Shown here: piece after piece, positions 8,390 to 17,030 of the stretch
Layout: every line of letters starts with the position of its first letter
Numbering within the stretch: the stretch's first letter is position 1
Source: Tardiphaga sp.
GTDB lineage: Bacteria > Pseudomonadota > Alphaproteobacteria > Rhizobiales > Xanthobacteraceae
Length of the DNA stretch: 64,000 nt
NCBI GenBank assembly: GCA_030147505.1
Contig: JASBVG010000089.1
Location: 32,863-96,862 of the forward strand
Reading direction: 5' to 3'
Made by a program: the position numbers and the translations under genes
Notes under the pieces: generated by a model
Database searches by the model: none
What the model was told of the DNA's origin: nothing
The model's input: the letters and a program-made list of their open reading frames with translations, nothing else

Positions 8390-8778
8390 TGACTGAAGCG
8401 AAGAAATATCCGGCCCCGGTGGGCAATCCCGAAACCCAGCCGTTCTGGGATGCGGCGAAGGACGGCAAGTTCCTGATCAAGCGCTGCACGGGCTGCGGCG
8501 AAGCGCATTTCTTCCCGCGCTCGATCTGTCCGTTCTGCTTCTCCGACAAGACCGAGTGGGAAGAGTCGTCGGGCGAGGGCGAGATCTACACCTACAGCCA
8601 CATGCGCAAATCGGCGACCGGCCCCTATGTCATTGCCTATGTGACGCTGAAGGAGGGCCCGTCGGTGCAGACCAACATCGTCGATTGCGATCCGGCGACG
8701 GTGAAGATCGGCCAGAAGGTGAAGGTGGTGTGGAAGCCGACCGACGGCGCGCCACTGCCGTTCTTCACGCCGGCCTAG
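8389..8778 (+). CDS. DUF35 zinc-ribbon/OB-fold protein, thiolase partner
   Basis: This 129-residue protein has an N-terminal helix (PFWDAAKDGKFLIKRC), a rubredoxin-like zinc ribbon with cysteines 33, 36, 47 and 50 (CTGCG, CPFC) and an OB-fold (EGEIYTYSHMR to GQKVKVVW). DUF35 proteins bridge acyl-CoA substrates to a thiolase or hydratase. The start ATG overlaps the thiolase stop codon, so translation is probably coupled and the two products likely form a complex. Confidence 0.9.
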   Translation: MTEAKKYPAPVGNPETQPFWDAAKDGKFLIKRCTGCGEAHFFPRSICPFCFSDKTEWEESSGEGEIYTYSHMRKSATGPYVIAYVTLKEGPSVQTNIVDCDPATVKIGQKVKVVWKPTDGAPLPFFTPA

Positions 8779-8791
8779 CCACACACTCAGA

Positions 8792-8878
8792 CTGTCATCA
8801 CCCGCGAAAGCGGGTGATCCAGTAAACAACGCACTGTCAGAGATTACTGGATCGCCCGGTCAAACCGGGCGATGACAG
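8792..8878. repeat. Palindromic repeat, family C copy (full)
   Basis: CTGTCATCACCCG at the left pairs with CGGGCGATGACAG at the right with one mismatch. Inside are short hairpins CACCCGCGAAAGCGGGTG and CGCCCGGTCAAACCGGGCG, and CCAGTAA...TTACTGG inverted around the centre. It separates the DUF35 and MaoC genes. The same family appears at 1586-1616, 6364-6515 and 42230-42309. Confidence 0.85.
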
Positions 8879-8921
8879 TGAGAGACCAGACAACCAACAA
8901 ACAAAAATCCGGGAGCCAGCA

Positions 8922-9782
8922 ATGCCAATCGTCTACGAAGAGCTGATGGCGATGAAGAACATCGGCCAGAAATATGCCTGGACCGATCGTGAAGTCATGC
9001 TCTACGCCTATGGCATCGGCATGGGCGCCGATCCGATGAACGAGACCGAACTCGCTTTCGTCAATGAAGGCACCTACACGCCGCGCCCGCTGAAGGTCGT
9101 GCCGACTTTCGCCTCAGTCGCAGCATGGGGCTCCGGTCCCGGCGACATGAAACTGAACCGCGTGATGGTGGTCGACGGCGAGCGCGATATTACTTTTCAC
9201 AAGCCGATGCCGGTCGAGGCGAAGATCACCGCTGACTCCTCGGTGCTCGGCGTGTTCGACAAGGGAGCCGACAAGGGCGCAGTGATCCTGCACCAGACCA
9301 TCCTGCGCGATGAGAGCGGCGATGCGCTCGCGACACTCGTGGCCTCGCGCTTTGCCCGCGGCGATGGCGGCTTCGGCGGCCCGTCAGAAGGCCAGCCCGA
9401 GGCGCACAAGGTGCCGAGCCGCGCGCCGGACAAGACCATCGACATCACCACGCGGCCCGATCAGGCGCTGGTCTATCGCCTCTGCGGCGACCGCAATCCG
9501 CTGCATTCGGATCCGGAATTCGCCAAGAAGGCCGGCTTCCCGCGTCCGATCCTGCACGGCATGTGCACCTATGGCATCACCTGTCGCGGCGTGCTGCAGA
9601 CCTTTGCCGACTACGATCCGTCCGCTTTCAAGCAGCACGGCGCGCGCTTCTCGTCGCCGGTGTTTCCGGGCGAGACGGTGACGATGGACCTGTGGAAGGA
9701 CGGCAACATCGTCTCCTTCGAGGCGAAGGTGAAGGACCGCGGCGTCACGGTGATCAAGAGCGGGCGCACCGTGCTGGCGTAA
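8922..9782 (+). CDS. MaoC-type enoyl-CoA hydratase 2 (double hot-dog)
   Basis: The 286-residue protein has a degenerate N-terminal hot-dog half (about residues 1-150) and a catalytic C-terminal half with the hydratase-2 motif YRLCGDRNPLHSDPEFAKKAG (D190, H195) followed by FPRPILHGM. It resembles the hydratase domain of the peroxisomal multifunctional enzyme type 2 (HSD17B4), which hydrates 2-enoyl-CoA to the (3R)-hydroxyacyl-CoA. The next gene encodes a matching HSD17B4-type dehydrogenase, so the two likely catalyse consecutive beta-oxidation steps. CGGGAGCC precedes the ATG. Confidence 0.9.
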   Translation: MPIVYEELMAMKNIGQKYAWTDREVMLYAYGIGMGADPMNETELAFVNEGTYTPRPLKVVPTFASVAAWGSGPGDMKLNRVMVVDGERDITFHKPMPVEAKITADSSVLGVFDKGADKGAVILHQTILRDESGDALATLVASRFARGDGGFGGPSEGQPEAHKVPSRAPDKTIDITTRPDQALVYRLCGDRNPLHSDPEFAKKAGFPRPILHGMCTYGITCRGVLQTFADYDPSAFKQHGARFSSPVFPGETVTMDLWKDGNIVSFEAKVKDRGVTVIKSGRTVLA

Positions 9783-9792
9783 ACACGAGGTG

Positions 9793-9941
9793 TCATTCCC
9801 GGGCGCTCGCGTCAGCAAGCGAACCCGGAACCCCAGACCGTTCATCACCTCTTTCGGGACGTGACGTCAAAGGTGATCCTCATGACAAGATTCCGGGGTC
9901 CGCCCCGTCGCCTGCGGCGACAGTCCGTCCCCGGAATGACG
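9793..9941. repeat. Inverted repeat, family D
   Basis: GTCATTCCCGGG at the left end and CCCCGGAATGAC at the right end are inverted. The interior has further paired words, such as CGCCTGCGGCG and CCGGGGTCCGCCCCG. It fills most of the space between the hydratase gene and the dehydrogenase gene, so a transcript crossing both would carry a long hairpin. Confidence 0.75.
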
Positions 9942-9979
9942 GAGAACTAAGAAAGAAAAACAACACAGGGAGCATCGTC

Positions 9980-10861
9980 ATGGGTCTTCTCGACGGCAAG
10001 GTCGCCATCATCACCGGCGCAGGCGGTGGTCTCGGTGAAGCCTATGCCAAGCTGTTCGCGCGTGAAGGTGCATCCGTCGTGGTCAATGATCTTGGCGGCC
10101 CGCGCGATGGCTCCGGCGCCGATCTCTCGATGGCACAGCAGGTGGTCGATGCGGTCACCAAGGCTGGCGGCAAGGCCATCGCCAATGGTGCCGATATCTC
10201 CACGATAGAAGGCGGCCAGTCCGTCTTCGACGACGCCATCAAGGCTTTCGGCAAGGTCGATATCCTCGTCAACAATGCCGGCATTTTGCGCGACCAGAGC
10301 TTTGCCAAGTCTACCGAAGAGGCCTGGGACAAGGTCATCAAGGTGCATCTCAAGGGCACCTATTGCGTCACCAAACCCGTGTTCAATTTCATGCGCGACC
10401 ATGGCGGCGGCGTCATCGTCAACACTTCGTCGACCTCCGGTCTGATCGGCAATTTCGGCCAGAGCAATTATGGCGCCGCCAAGGGTGGCATCTGGGGACT
10501 CTCGAATGTGCTGGCCATCGAGGGCCGCAAATACGGCATCCGCATCTGGACGCTGTCGCCGGGTGCGCTGACGCGCATGACGGCCGATCTGCCGCGCTAT
10601 ATCGAAAATCCCGGTGCCGCCCTCGATGCCGACGGCATCGCGCCGGCGGTGCTCTACATGGTCAGCGACCTCTCCGGCGACCAGACCGGCAAGGTGCTCG
10701 GCGTCTCCGGCCCGCGTGGCGTGCGCGAGATGAAGATGATGGAAATGGAAGGCTGGAAGCCGCCGCTGGACAAGCCGTGGGATGCGCAGGATATCGCCAC
10801 CCATGCGGGCGAAATCTTCTTCTCGGACGAAGACGCCAAACACGGCGCACGCCGCTTTTGA
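9980..10861 (+). CDS. HSD17B4-type short-chain dehydrogenase
   Basis: This 293-residue Rossmann enzyme has the cofactor loop TGAGGGLG (12-19), VNDLGG after beta-2, NNAG at 98-101, and the catalytic Ser-Tyr-Lys set with Y164 and K168 (SNYGAAKGG). The word VVVNDLGGPRDGSG is typical of the dehydrogenase domain of multifunctional enzyme 2, so it probably oxidises (3R)-hydroxyacyl-CoA to 3-ketoacyl-CoA with NAD. The ATG at 9980 has AGGGAG upstream; the longer open frame runs into the repeat. A paralogue with the same features is at 44616-45533. Confidence 0.9.
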   Translation: MGLLDGKVAIITGAGGGLGEAYAKLFAREGASVVVNDLGGPRDGSGADLSMAQQVVDAVTKAGGKAIANGADISTIEGGQSVFDDAIKAFGKVDILVNNAGILRDQSFAKSTEEAWDKVIKVHLKGTYCVTKPVFNFMRDHGGGVIVNTSSTSGLIGNFGQSNYGAAKGGIWGLSNVLAIEGRKYGIRIWTLSPGALTRMTADLPRYIENPGAALDADGIAPAVLYMVSDLSGDQTGKVLGVSGPRGVREMKMMEMEGWKPPLDKPWDAQDIATHAGEIFFSDEDAKHGARRF

Positions 10862-10928
10862 TGAAGGCGAGGGGGCGGACAAAGCCCTCGTTTCGCGCTA
10901 GATTGGCTGTGAGTTCACGCAGAGGCCC

Positions 10929-11888
10929 ATGATGAAACTGACGTCCAAAGCTGCCGGTACCTTCGCCATCGCGCCGACCCCGTTCTTCGATGACGGCCGC
11001 ATCGATGACAAATCCATCGACAGCCTGATTGATTTCTACGCCTCCATCGGCTGCGACGGCGTAACCGTGCTCGGTATTCTCGGCGAGGCACCGAAGCTGG
11101 AAAGCGCTGAATCGGAAAGCGTGGCCACGCGTTTCATCAAGCGTGCCGGCGACAAGCTGCAGATCATCGTCGGCGTCTCTGCACCGGGCTTTGCGTCGAT
11201 GCGCTCGTTGGCGCTGAAATCGATGGATGCCGGCGCCGCCGCCGTGATGATCGCCCCGCCGCCGCATCTGCGCACCGACGATCAGATCACCACCTATTTC
11301 AAGCAGGCATCCGAGGCCATCGGTGAAAATGTGCCCTGGGTGTTGCAGGACTATCCGCTGACTCTGAATGTCGTCATGACCCCGGCAGTGATCCGCAGGA
11401 TCATCATGGATTCGAAGTCGTGCGTGATGCTCAAGCACGAGGACTGGCCCGGCCTCGAAAAGATCACCGCACTGCGCGGCTTCCAGAAGGATGGCTCGCT
11501 CCGCGAATTGTCGATCCTCACCGGCAATGGCGGCACCTTCCTCGATTTCGAAATGGAGCGCGGCGCCGATGGCGCGATGACGGGCTACGCCTTCCCGGAA
11601 ATGCTGATCGACGTGGTCAACCTTTCGAAGAAGGGCGAGCGCGACAAGGCGCATGACCTGTTCGACGCCCATCTGCCGCTGGTGCGCTATGAGCAGCAGC
11701 CGGGCGTCGGCTTGTCGGTGCGCAAATATGTGCTGCAGAAGCGCGGCATCATCGCATCCGCCGCGCAGCGCAAGCCGGGTCCGGTACTGTCGGCGCCTGC
11801 GAAGGCGGAGGTCGATTACCTTCTCTCGCGCGTCGCCCGTTACGACAAACGTGCGAACCTTGCGCCGCAGTCCAGCGCGGCGGGCTAG
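10929..11888 (+). CDS. Dihydrodipicolinate synthase (DapA) family lyase
   Basis: This 319-residue class I aldolase of the DHDPS/NAL family has a Schiff-base lysine at K169 (CVMLKHED) and the conserved tyrosine at Y142 (LQDYPL). The glycine-rich entry loop of true DapA (GTTGE) is replaced by GILGE, and the context is acyl-CoA degradation, not lysine synthesis. It is therefore more likely a 2-keto acid or hydroxy acid lyase/dehydratase. It lies 67 bases after the dehydrogenase, probably in the same operon, and ends at a clear terminator. Confidence 0.85.
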   Translation: MMKLTSKAAGTFAIAPTPFFDDGRIDDKSIDSLIDFYASIGCDGVTVLGILGEAPKLESAESESVATRFIKRAGDKLQIIVGVSAPGFASMRSLALKSMDAGAAAVMIAPPPHLRTDDQITTYFKQASEAIGENVPWVLQDYPLTLNVVMTPAVIRRIIMDSKSCVMLKHEDWPGLEKITALRGFQKDGSLRELSILTGNGGTFLDFEMERGADGAMTGYAFPEMLIDVVNLSKKGERDKAHDLFDAHLPLVRYEQQPGVGLSVRKYVLQKRGIIASAAQRKPGPVLSAPAKAEVDYLLSRVARYDKRANLAPQSSAAG

Positions 11889-11901
11889 CGATAAATGATG
11901 C

Positions 11902-11935
11902 AATGGCCGGGCTTGTCCCGGCCATTCAGTTTTAA
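11902..11935 (+). terminator. Intrinsic terminator after the DapA-family gene
   Basis: AATGGCCGGG and CCCGGCCATT form a perfect 10-bp stem around CTTGT, followed shortly by a TTTT run. It separates the 7.2-11.9 kb genes from the NUDIX gene. Confidence 0.75.
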
Positions 11936-11976
11936 AGGGAACGGCATCGTAGAATGCCGATAGGGAGAAGAACCAC

Positions 11977-12777
11977 ATGCCGCACGAGCCCGGCGCCGTC
12001 CGCCCAGCCTCGACGATCCTGCTGCTCCGCAAAGGCGCGACCGATCCCATCGATGTCTTCATGATGGTGCGGCATTATCAGATCGAATTTGCATCGGGCG
12101 CGCTGGTTTTTCCCGGCGGCAGCGTCGATGCAGGCGATCACGAGATCGCCAGGCGGCCCGAACTGCATGATGGCGGCGATCATCTCGATGCCGAAGCGTT
12201 GGCGTTCCGCATCGCCGCCATTCGCGAAACCTTCGAGGAAAGCCGCATCCTGCTTGCGCGCCCGCGTGGTTCGAAGGATCTGATCGCGGCCACCAAGGCA
12301 AGCGTGATCGCCGATCAGCACCGCGATGCGCTCAACGAAGGCAAGGTGAAGTTCGCTGATATTATCGCCGAGAACGATCTCGAATTGGCGGTCGATCTGC
12401 TGGTGCCTTATGCCCACTGGATCACGCCCGAAGGCATGAAGAAGCGGTTCGACACCTGGTTCTTTCTTGCGGAAGCGCCTCCCGAACAAGTCGGCATGCA
12501 TGACGGGAAGGAGTCCACGGATTCGATCTGGCTGTCGCCACGCGAGGCGCTCGAGGGCGGCGCGAGTGGCCGCTTCACGCTGCCGTTTCCGACCACGCGA
12601 AATCTGATCAAGCTCGGCAAGCAGGGGAGTGTCGCTGCGGCAATGGATGAGGCGCGCGCGAGCAAGGTGGTCAGCGTGACGCCGATCGTGATGCGCGATG
12701 GCGACAAGCGGCAGCTGCGGATTCCGATCGAGGCAGGGTATGACGGCGAGGTGTTCGAACTGACCGGCGCGCCGTAG
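11977..12777 (+). CDS. NUDIX hydrolase (NUDT7/19-like)
   Basis: The 266-residue protein has a Nudix box split by an insertion: FPGGSVDAGD, then about 25 residues, then AAIRETFEESRILLA with the REx2EE metal-binding core. A long insertion here is typical of the NUDT19 group, which hydrolyses CoA esters or CoA to 3',5'-ADP and acyl-phosphopantetheine. That would fit its place among acyl-CoA genes. AGGGAGAAG lies upstream of the ATG. Diphosphate hydrolysis is well supported; the CoA preference is inference. Confidence 0.8.
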   Translation: MPHEPGAVRPASTILLLRKGATDPIDVFMMVRHYQIEFASGALVFPGGSVDAGDHEIARRPELHDGGDHLDAEALAFRIAAIRETFEESRILLARPRGSKDLIAATKASVIADQHRDALNEGKVKFADIIAENDLELAVDLLVPYAHWITPEGMKKRFDTWFFLAEAPPEQVGMHDGKESTDSIWLSPREALEGGASGRFTLPFPTTRNLIKLGKQGSVAAAMDEARASKVVSVTPIVMRDGDKRQLRIPIEAGYDGEVFELTGAP

Positions 12778-12798
12778 TTCCTTGTCACAAACTCCCCG

Positions 12799-12911
12799 CT
12801 CATGGTGAGGAGCGCGCCACTTGGCGCGCGTCTCGACCCGTGGATGGCGAGATTGGAGTTCGTGGCCATCCTTCGAGACGCGGTCAAAAACGACCGCTCC
12901 TCAGGATGAGG
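12799..12911. repeat. REP-like inverted repeat, family E copy 1
   Basis: CTCATGGTGAGGAGCG at the left pairs with CGCTCCTCAGGATGAG at the right with two central mismatches, and GCGCGCC/GGCGCGC lies inside. It sits between the convergent NUDIX and acyl-CoA ligase genes. The right end alone recurs at 46784-46799, where it supplies a stop codon. I associate this word with highly repeated elements of Bradyrhizobium-like genomes. Confidence 0.8.
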
Positions 12912-12933
12912 GTGAGAGTGTGTGCGGTACGAA

Positions 12934-14493
12934 CTATCCCGCCTTTGCCTGCACGGCACTCTCCCAATACGGCCGACGCAATTCGCGCTTCAGCACCTTG
13001 CCGGCACCCGAGAGCGGAAACGGCTCGCTGCGGACATCGACTGTCCGCGGACATTTGTAGCCGGCGATGCGGTCGCGGCAGAACGCGATGATCTCTGCGG
13101 CATTCACCTGCGCATCCGGTTTCGGAATGACGAAGGCATGGACCGTTTCGCCCCAATGCGGATCGGGGATGCCGATCACGGCGCATTGTGCGACGGCGGG
13201 ATGCTGGGCAATCGTGTTTTCGACCTCGATGGAATAGACGTTCTCGCCGCCGGAAATGATCATGTCCTTCATGCGGTCGACGAGATAGATATAGCCTTCC
13301 TCGTCCATGTAGCCGCCGTCGCCTGTGTGCATCCAGCCATCGATGACGGCCCTGGCGGTTTCCTCGGGCCGCTCCCAATAACCCATCATTACGTTCTGGC
13401 CGCGCACGGCCACTTCGCCGACGGTGCCGTGCGGGACGGGCTTGTGGTCGTTATCGACGATGCGGGCCTCGCAGCCGATGGCTGCGCGACCGCAGGCGCG
13501 GAGTCGGTTTTTTGCAGCGGATGCTTCGCTGTAGTGCTGCTCCCAGGGGAGGTGTGTCGCGAGTGGCGACAGTTCGGTCATGCCGTAGAGCTGATGGAAT
13601 TCCGCATTGGGGAGACCCTTCATCGCGCGCTTGAGCAGCGCCTCGTTGATCGGGGAGGCGCCGTACATCAGTTGCTTGAGCGACGACAGGTCGTAGTTTG
13701 CAAAGGACGGGTGATCGACCAGCATCTGGATCATGGTCGGCACGATCAGCGTCGCGCTGACCTTCTCGTCAGCAATGGCCTGCATCACCAGTTCGGGATT
13801 GAAGGTGCGCACGATCACATTGGTGCCGCCATTGGCGAGAGAAGTGAACATGGCGCCGCCATTGGCGACATGAAACATTGGAGCCGCATTGAGATAGATC
13901 GAGCCGACCGGGATCAGGCCTTCGCTCATCATGTGCAGTGAATTGCTCATGATATTGCCGTGGCTCAGCATCACGCCTTTCGAGCGTCCCGTCGTGCCGC
14001 CGGTGTAGAAGATGCCGGCAAGTTCCTCGCGTCCGCGCATGGCATCCGGCACAGGCGTGCTGTTCTCGACGAGCTTGTCATAATTCTGGGCTTCTGACGG
14101 GCCGGCGTCGTCATCGGCATAGATCAATGTCAGCTTGGCGTCCGTGGCGAGCTGCTCTCCCATGGCCGCGAAGGCGCCGTCGACCACAATAGCGGAGGCG
14201 CGGCAGTCCAGCAGAGAGTCGAGAATCTCGGCCTGGCTCCAGCGCGTGTTCGTCGGCACGATCACGGCGCCGGCCCAGGCGATGCCGAGATAGAGTTCAA
14301 AATAGCGGTCGGAATTCTGCATCAACACGGCGACGCGGTCATTGGGCCGGATGTCGAGGCTGCGCAAGCCGCCAGCAAGCCTCGCCACGCGATCGCCGAC
14401 TTCGCGCCACGTGCGGCGGCGTTCGCCATCGATGGTGGCAATGACGCTGGGATCGGTCTGCAATACGCGGCGCAGGCCCTGGGTGATATTCAT
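12934..14493 (-). CDS. Fatty-acid-type acyl-CoA ligase (AMP-forming)
   Basis: The 519-residue member of the acyl-adenylate superfamily has the P-loop YTGGTTGRSKG at residues 163-173, the YGMTE motif, DGWMHTGD and the hinge region YLVDRMKDMIISGGENVYS. It ends in a standard C-terminal subdomain whose catalytic lysine lies in GAGKVLKRELR. It activates a carboxylic acid to acyl-AMP and then acyl-CoA. Substrate is not predictable, but the neighbours suggest it feeds the beta-oxidation genes upstream. It is transcribed towards the NUDIX gene, with a separate promoter. Confidence 0.9.
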   Translation of the reverse strand: MNITQGLRRVLQTDPSVIATIDGERRRTWREVGDRVARLAGGLRSLDIRPNDRVAVLMQNSDRYFELYLGIAWAGAVIVPTNTRWSQAEILDSLLDCRASAIVVDGAFAAMGEQLATDAKLTLIYADDDAGPSEAQNYDKLVENSTPVPDAMRGREELAGIFYTGGTTGRSKGVMLSHGNIMSNSLHMMSEGLIPVGSIYLNAAPMFHVANGGAMFTSLANGGTNVIVRTFNPELVMQAIADEKVSATLIVPTMIQMLVDHPSFANYDLSSLKQLMYGASPINEALLKRAMKGLPNAEFHQLYGMTELSPLATHLPWEQHYSEASAAKNRLRACGRAAIGCEARIVDNDHKPVPHGTVGEVAVRGQNVMMGYWERPEETARAVIDGWMHTGDGGYMDEEGYIYLVDRMKDMIISGGENVYSIEVENTIAQHPAVAQCAVIGIPDPHWGETVHAFVIPKPDAQVNAAEIIAFCRDRIAGYKCPRTVDVRSEPFPLSGAGKVLKRELRRPYWESAVQAKAG

Positions 14494-14640
14494 GACATTC
14501 CCTCTCGCAGTGCGGATGCTAGGCGCATCTCTGTGGTGTCGCCGATGATCATAAACACGGCGAAAGCATGAGCAAGCGATGCGCTGTCACGCAGTGCGAT
14601 GCACAACTACTATTGCTGCGATTGGAAGTGTTCTGATCTG

Positions 14641-14668
14641 TTGACGGTGCACGCGTAGCGCGTAACAT
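14641..14668 (+). promoter_or_regulatory. Possible sigma-70 promoter of the quinohaemoprotein gene
   Basis: TTGACG at 14641 is followed after 16 bases by TAACAT at 14663-14668, about 40 bases before the chosen start at 14707. Both boxes are fair matches to the consensus. No experimental support. Confidence 0.35.
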
Positions 14669-14706
14669 TGTGCAAGGCTCGTGAGAGGCCATTGGGAGTG
14701 AAACGC

Positions 14707-16905
14707 ATGAGAGAACCTGCTCGCCGGGATGCTTCGACGCGTCCGAACGATAGCGACGCGCTCATTTCAACGATATCGGCTCATCAAAAAAATACGACCG
14801 TGCGGTGGCGTGGCACATCGCTCTTCCTGGCCTTCGGTGCTGCACTGATCGGCAGCGCGGCATTCGCGCAAACCAAAGGCACGCCCGATCATATCAAGTC
14901 TGTCGTCGGTGCCATCGACAGCGCAGCGATCAAGGCCAATGCGGCGACGTCCAAGGACTGGCCGACCTACGGCCTTGATTACGCCGAGACGCGTTTCAGC
15001 AAGCTCGACCAGATCAATGCGTCAAACGTCAAGGACATCGGCTTGATGTGGACATACAACCTCGAATCCACTCGCGGTGTCGAGGCGACGCCGCTGGTGG
15101 TGGATGGCATCATGTACGTCTCGGCGCCATGGAGCGTCGTCCATGCCGTCGATACGCGGACGGGCAAGCGCCTGTGGACCTTCGATCCGAAGGTCAATCG
15201 CGAGAAGGGTTATCGCGGCTGCTGTGACGTCGTGAACCGGGGCGTCGCGCTCTACAAGGGCAAGGTGTTCGTGGGCGCCTATGACGGACGGCTGATCGCC
15301 ATCGATGCCGCGAGTGGGCAGAAGGTGTGGGAGAAGGACACGGTCATCGATCACAAGATGTCCTACACCATCACCGGTGCACCGCGCGTCTTCAACGGTA
15401 AGGTGGTGATCGGCAATGGCGGCGCGGAGTATGGCGTTCGCGGCTATGTCACCGCCTATGACGCGGAGAATGGCGATCAGAAATGGCGCTGGTTCACGGT
15501 GCCGGGCGATCCCTCGAAGCCGTTCGAGGATGAGTCCATGGCTGCCGCGGCGAAGACATGGGACCCCGCAGGCAAATACTGGATCAATGGCGGGGGCGGT
15601 TCCGCATGGGACAGCATCACCTTCGATCCCGAATTGAACATGGTTTACATTGGCACCGGCAACGGCTCGCCGTGGAATCGGAGCATCCGCAGCCCGGCCG
15701 GCGGCGACAATCTTTATCTCGGTTCCATCGTCGCGCTGAATGTCGATACCGGAAAATATCTCTGGCACTATCAAGAGACACCCGGCGACAACTGGGATTA
15801 CACATCGACGCAGCCGATGATCCTGGCCGACATCAGTATCGATGGGCAGCCGCGCAAGGTGGTGTTGCATGCCCCGAAGAATGGCTTCTTCTTCGTCATC
15901 GATCGCACCAATGGCAAGTTCATCTCGGCGAAAAATTTCGTCGATGTGAATTGGGCGACCGGCTATGACGCCAATGGCCGCCCGATCGAAGTGCCGGAGG
16001 CACGTTCGCCGGACAAGTCCTTCGACAGCATCCCCGGACCTTTCGGCGCCCATAATTGGCATCCGATGTCGTTCAATCCGCAAACCGGCCTCGTCTATCT
16101 GCCGGCGCAAGGCGTGCCACTCAATCTCACCGGCGAGAAGAAGTTCGTGCAGAACGATCCCGGGCCGTTCAAATATGCAGCGACGACCGGCTGGAATATC
16201 GGCTTCACGCTCAACACCGAGCAGCCGAAGAACCTGCCATTCGGCCGTCTCGTCGCTTGGGATCCGGTGCAGCAGAAGGAAGCATGGCGTGCCGAGTACG
16301 TTGCGCCGTGGAATGGCGGCACGCTCACGACCGCGGGCAATCTCGTCTTCCAGGGCACGGCCGACGGCCGCTTCGTTGCCTACAATGCCAAGACGGGCGA
16401 GAAACTGTGGGAGACACCGGTCGGCACCGGCGCGGTGGCTGCGCCATCGACTTATGAGGTGGATGGCAAGCAGTATGTCTCCATTGCGGTAGGCTGGGGC
16501 GGCGTGTTCGGCATCACCCAGCGCGCGACGGATCGGGAAGGGCCGGGCACGGTCTATACCTTCGCCACCGGCGGCAAGGCGCCGTTGCCGGAATTCACGA
16601 AGTACCAGATCGGCAATCTGCTCAAGGGGGTTAAATACGATCCGAAGGATGTGCCTGACGGCACGGCGATCTATGTCAGCGCCTGCGCGGCCTGTCATGG
16701 CGTACCCGGCGTAGACAAAGGTGGCAATGTGCCGAACCTCGGCTATTCGGCGACTGAAACCATTGGCAATCTGAAGGACATCGTCTTCAACGGCCCGTTC
16801 AAGGACAAGGGCATGCCGGATTTTACCGGCAAGCTGACGGAAGCGGACGTCACCAAGATCCAGGCGTTCATTCAGGGCACGGCGGATGCAATCCGGCCGA
16901 AGTGA
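14707..16905 (+). CDS. PQQ-dependent quinohaemoprotein alcohol dehydrogenase
   Basis: The 732-residue periplasmic enzyme has a long N-terminal signal region ending near AAFAQ (residue 54), an eight-bladed quinoprotein propeller with the vicinal disulfide CC at 172-173 (YRGCCDVVNRG), and the catalytic-aspartate region GDNWDYTST. A C-terminal cytochrome c domain carries CAACH at 660-664 and a likely axial Met at 703 (KGMPDF). This is the type II pattern: a soluble PQQ alcohol dehydrogenase with its own haem c. It oxidises primary alcohols and passes electrons to a cytochrome or azurin. No PQQ biosynthesis gene is in the window. I prefer the ATG at 14707 because of the GGGAGTG before it; a start at 14668 is possible. 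Confidence 0.9.
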   Translation: MREPARRDASTRPNDSDALISTISAHQKNTTVRWRGTSLFLAFGAALIGSAAFAQTKGTPDHIKSVVGAIDSAAIKANAATSKDWPTYGLDYAETRFSKLDQINASNVKDIGLMWTYNLESTRGVEATPLVVDGIMYVSAPWSVVHAVDTRTGKRLWTFDPKVNREKGYRGCCDVVNRGVALYKGKVFVGAYDGRLIAIDAASGQKVWEKDTVIDHKMSYTITGAPRVFNGKVVIGNGGAEYGVRGYVTAYDAENGDQKWRWFTVPGDPSKPFEDESMAAAAKTWDPAGKYWINGGGGSAWDSITFDPELNMVYIGTGNGSPWNRSIRSPAGGDNLYLGSIVALNVDTGKYLWHYQETPGDNWDYTSTQPMILADISIDGQPRKVVLHAPKNGFFFVIDRTNGKFISAKNFVDVNWATGYDANGRPIEVPEARSPDKSFDSIPGPFGAHNWHPMSFNPQTGLVYLPAQGVPLNLTGEKKFVQNDPGPFKYAATTGWNIGFTLNTEQPKNLPFGRLVAWDPVQQKEAWRAEYVAPWNGGTLTTAGNLVFQGTADGRFVAYNAKTGEKLWETPVGTGAVAAPSTYEVDGKQYVSIAVGWGGVFGITQRATDREGPGTVYTFATGGKAPLPEFTKYQIGNLLKGVKYDPKDVPDGTAIYVSACAACHGVPGVDKGGNVPNLGYSATETIGNLKDIVFNGPFKDKGMPDFTGKLTEADVTKIQAFIQGTADAIRPK

Positions 16906-16937
16906 TCGCGCCCTGACAAAGCGACGATAGAAACCAT

Positions 16938-16970
16938 GTCGGGCGGTTCGAGGCATTCGAGCCGCCCGAC
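16938..16970 (+). terminator. Strong hairpin after the quinohaemoprotein gene
   Basis: GTCGGGCGGTTCG and CGAGCCGCCCGAC form a 13-bp stem with one G-T pair around AGGCATT. It lacks a T-run, so it may act with Rho or stabilise the mRNA end. It separates the dehydrogenase from the histidine kinase. Confidence 0.55.
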
Positions 16971-17030
16971 ACGTTCCCCGTTCGGTGAAGTCGGGATATA
17001 TTGGCGCGGTCAGGAGACCGGTCCCGCATC

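Noticed and set aside
15022..16956. 644-codon frame antisense to the quinohaemoprotein gene
   Set aside because: It is the complement of a clearly coding frame in GC-rich DNA; its product is histidine- and arginine-rich with no domain.
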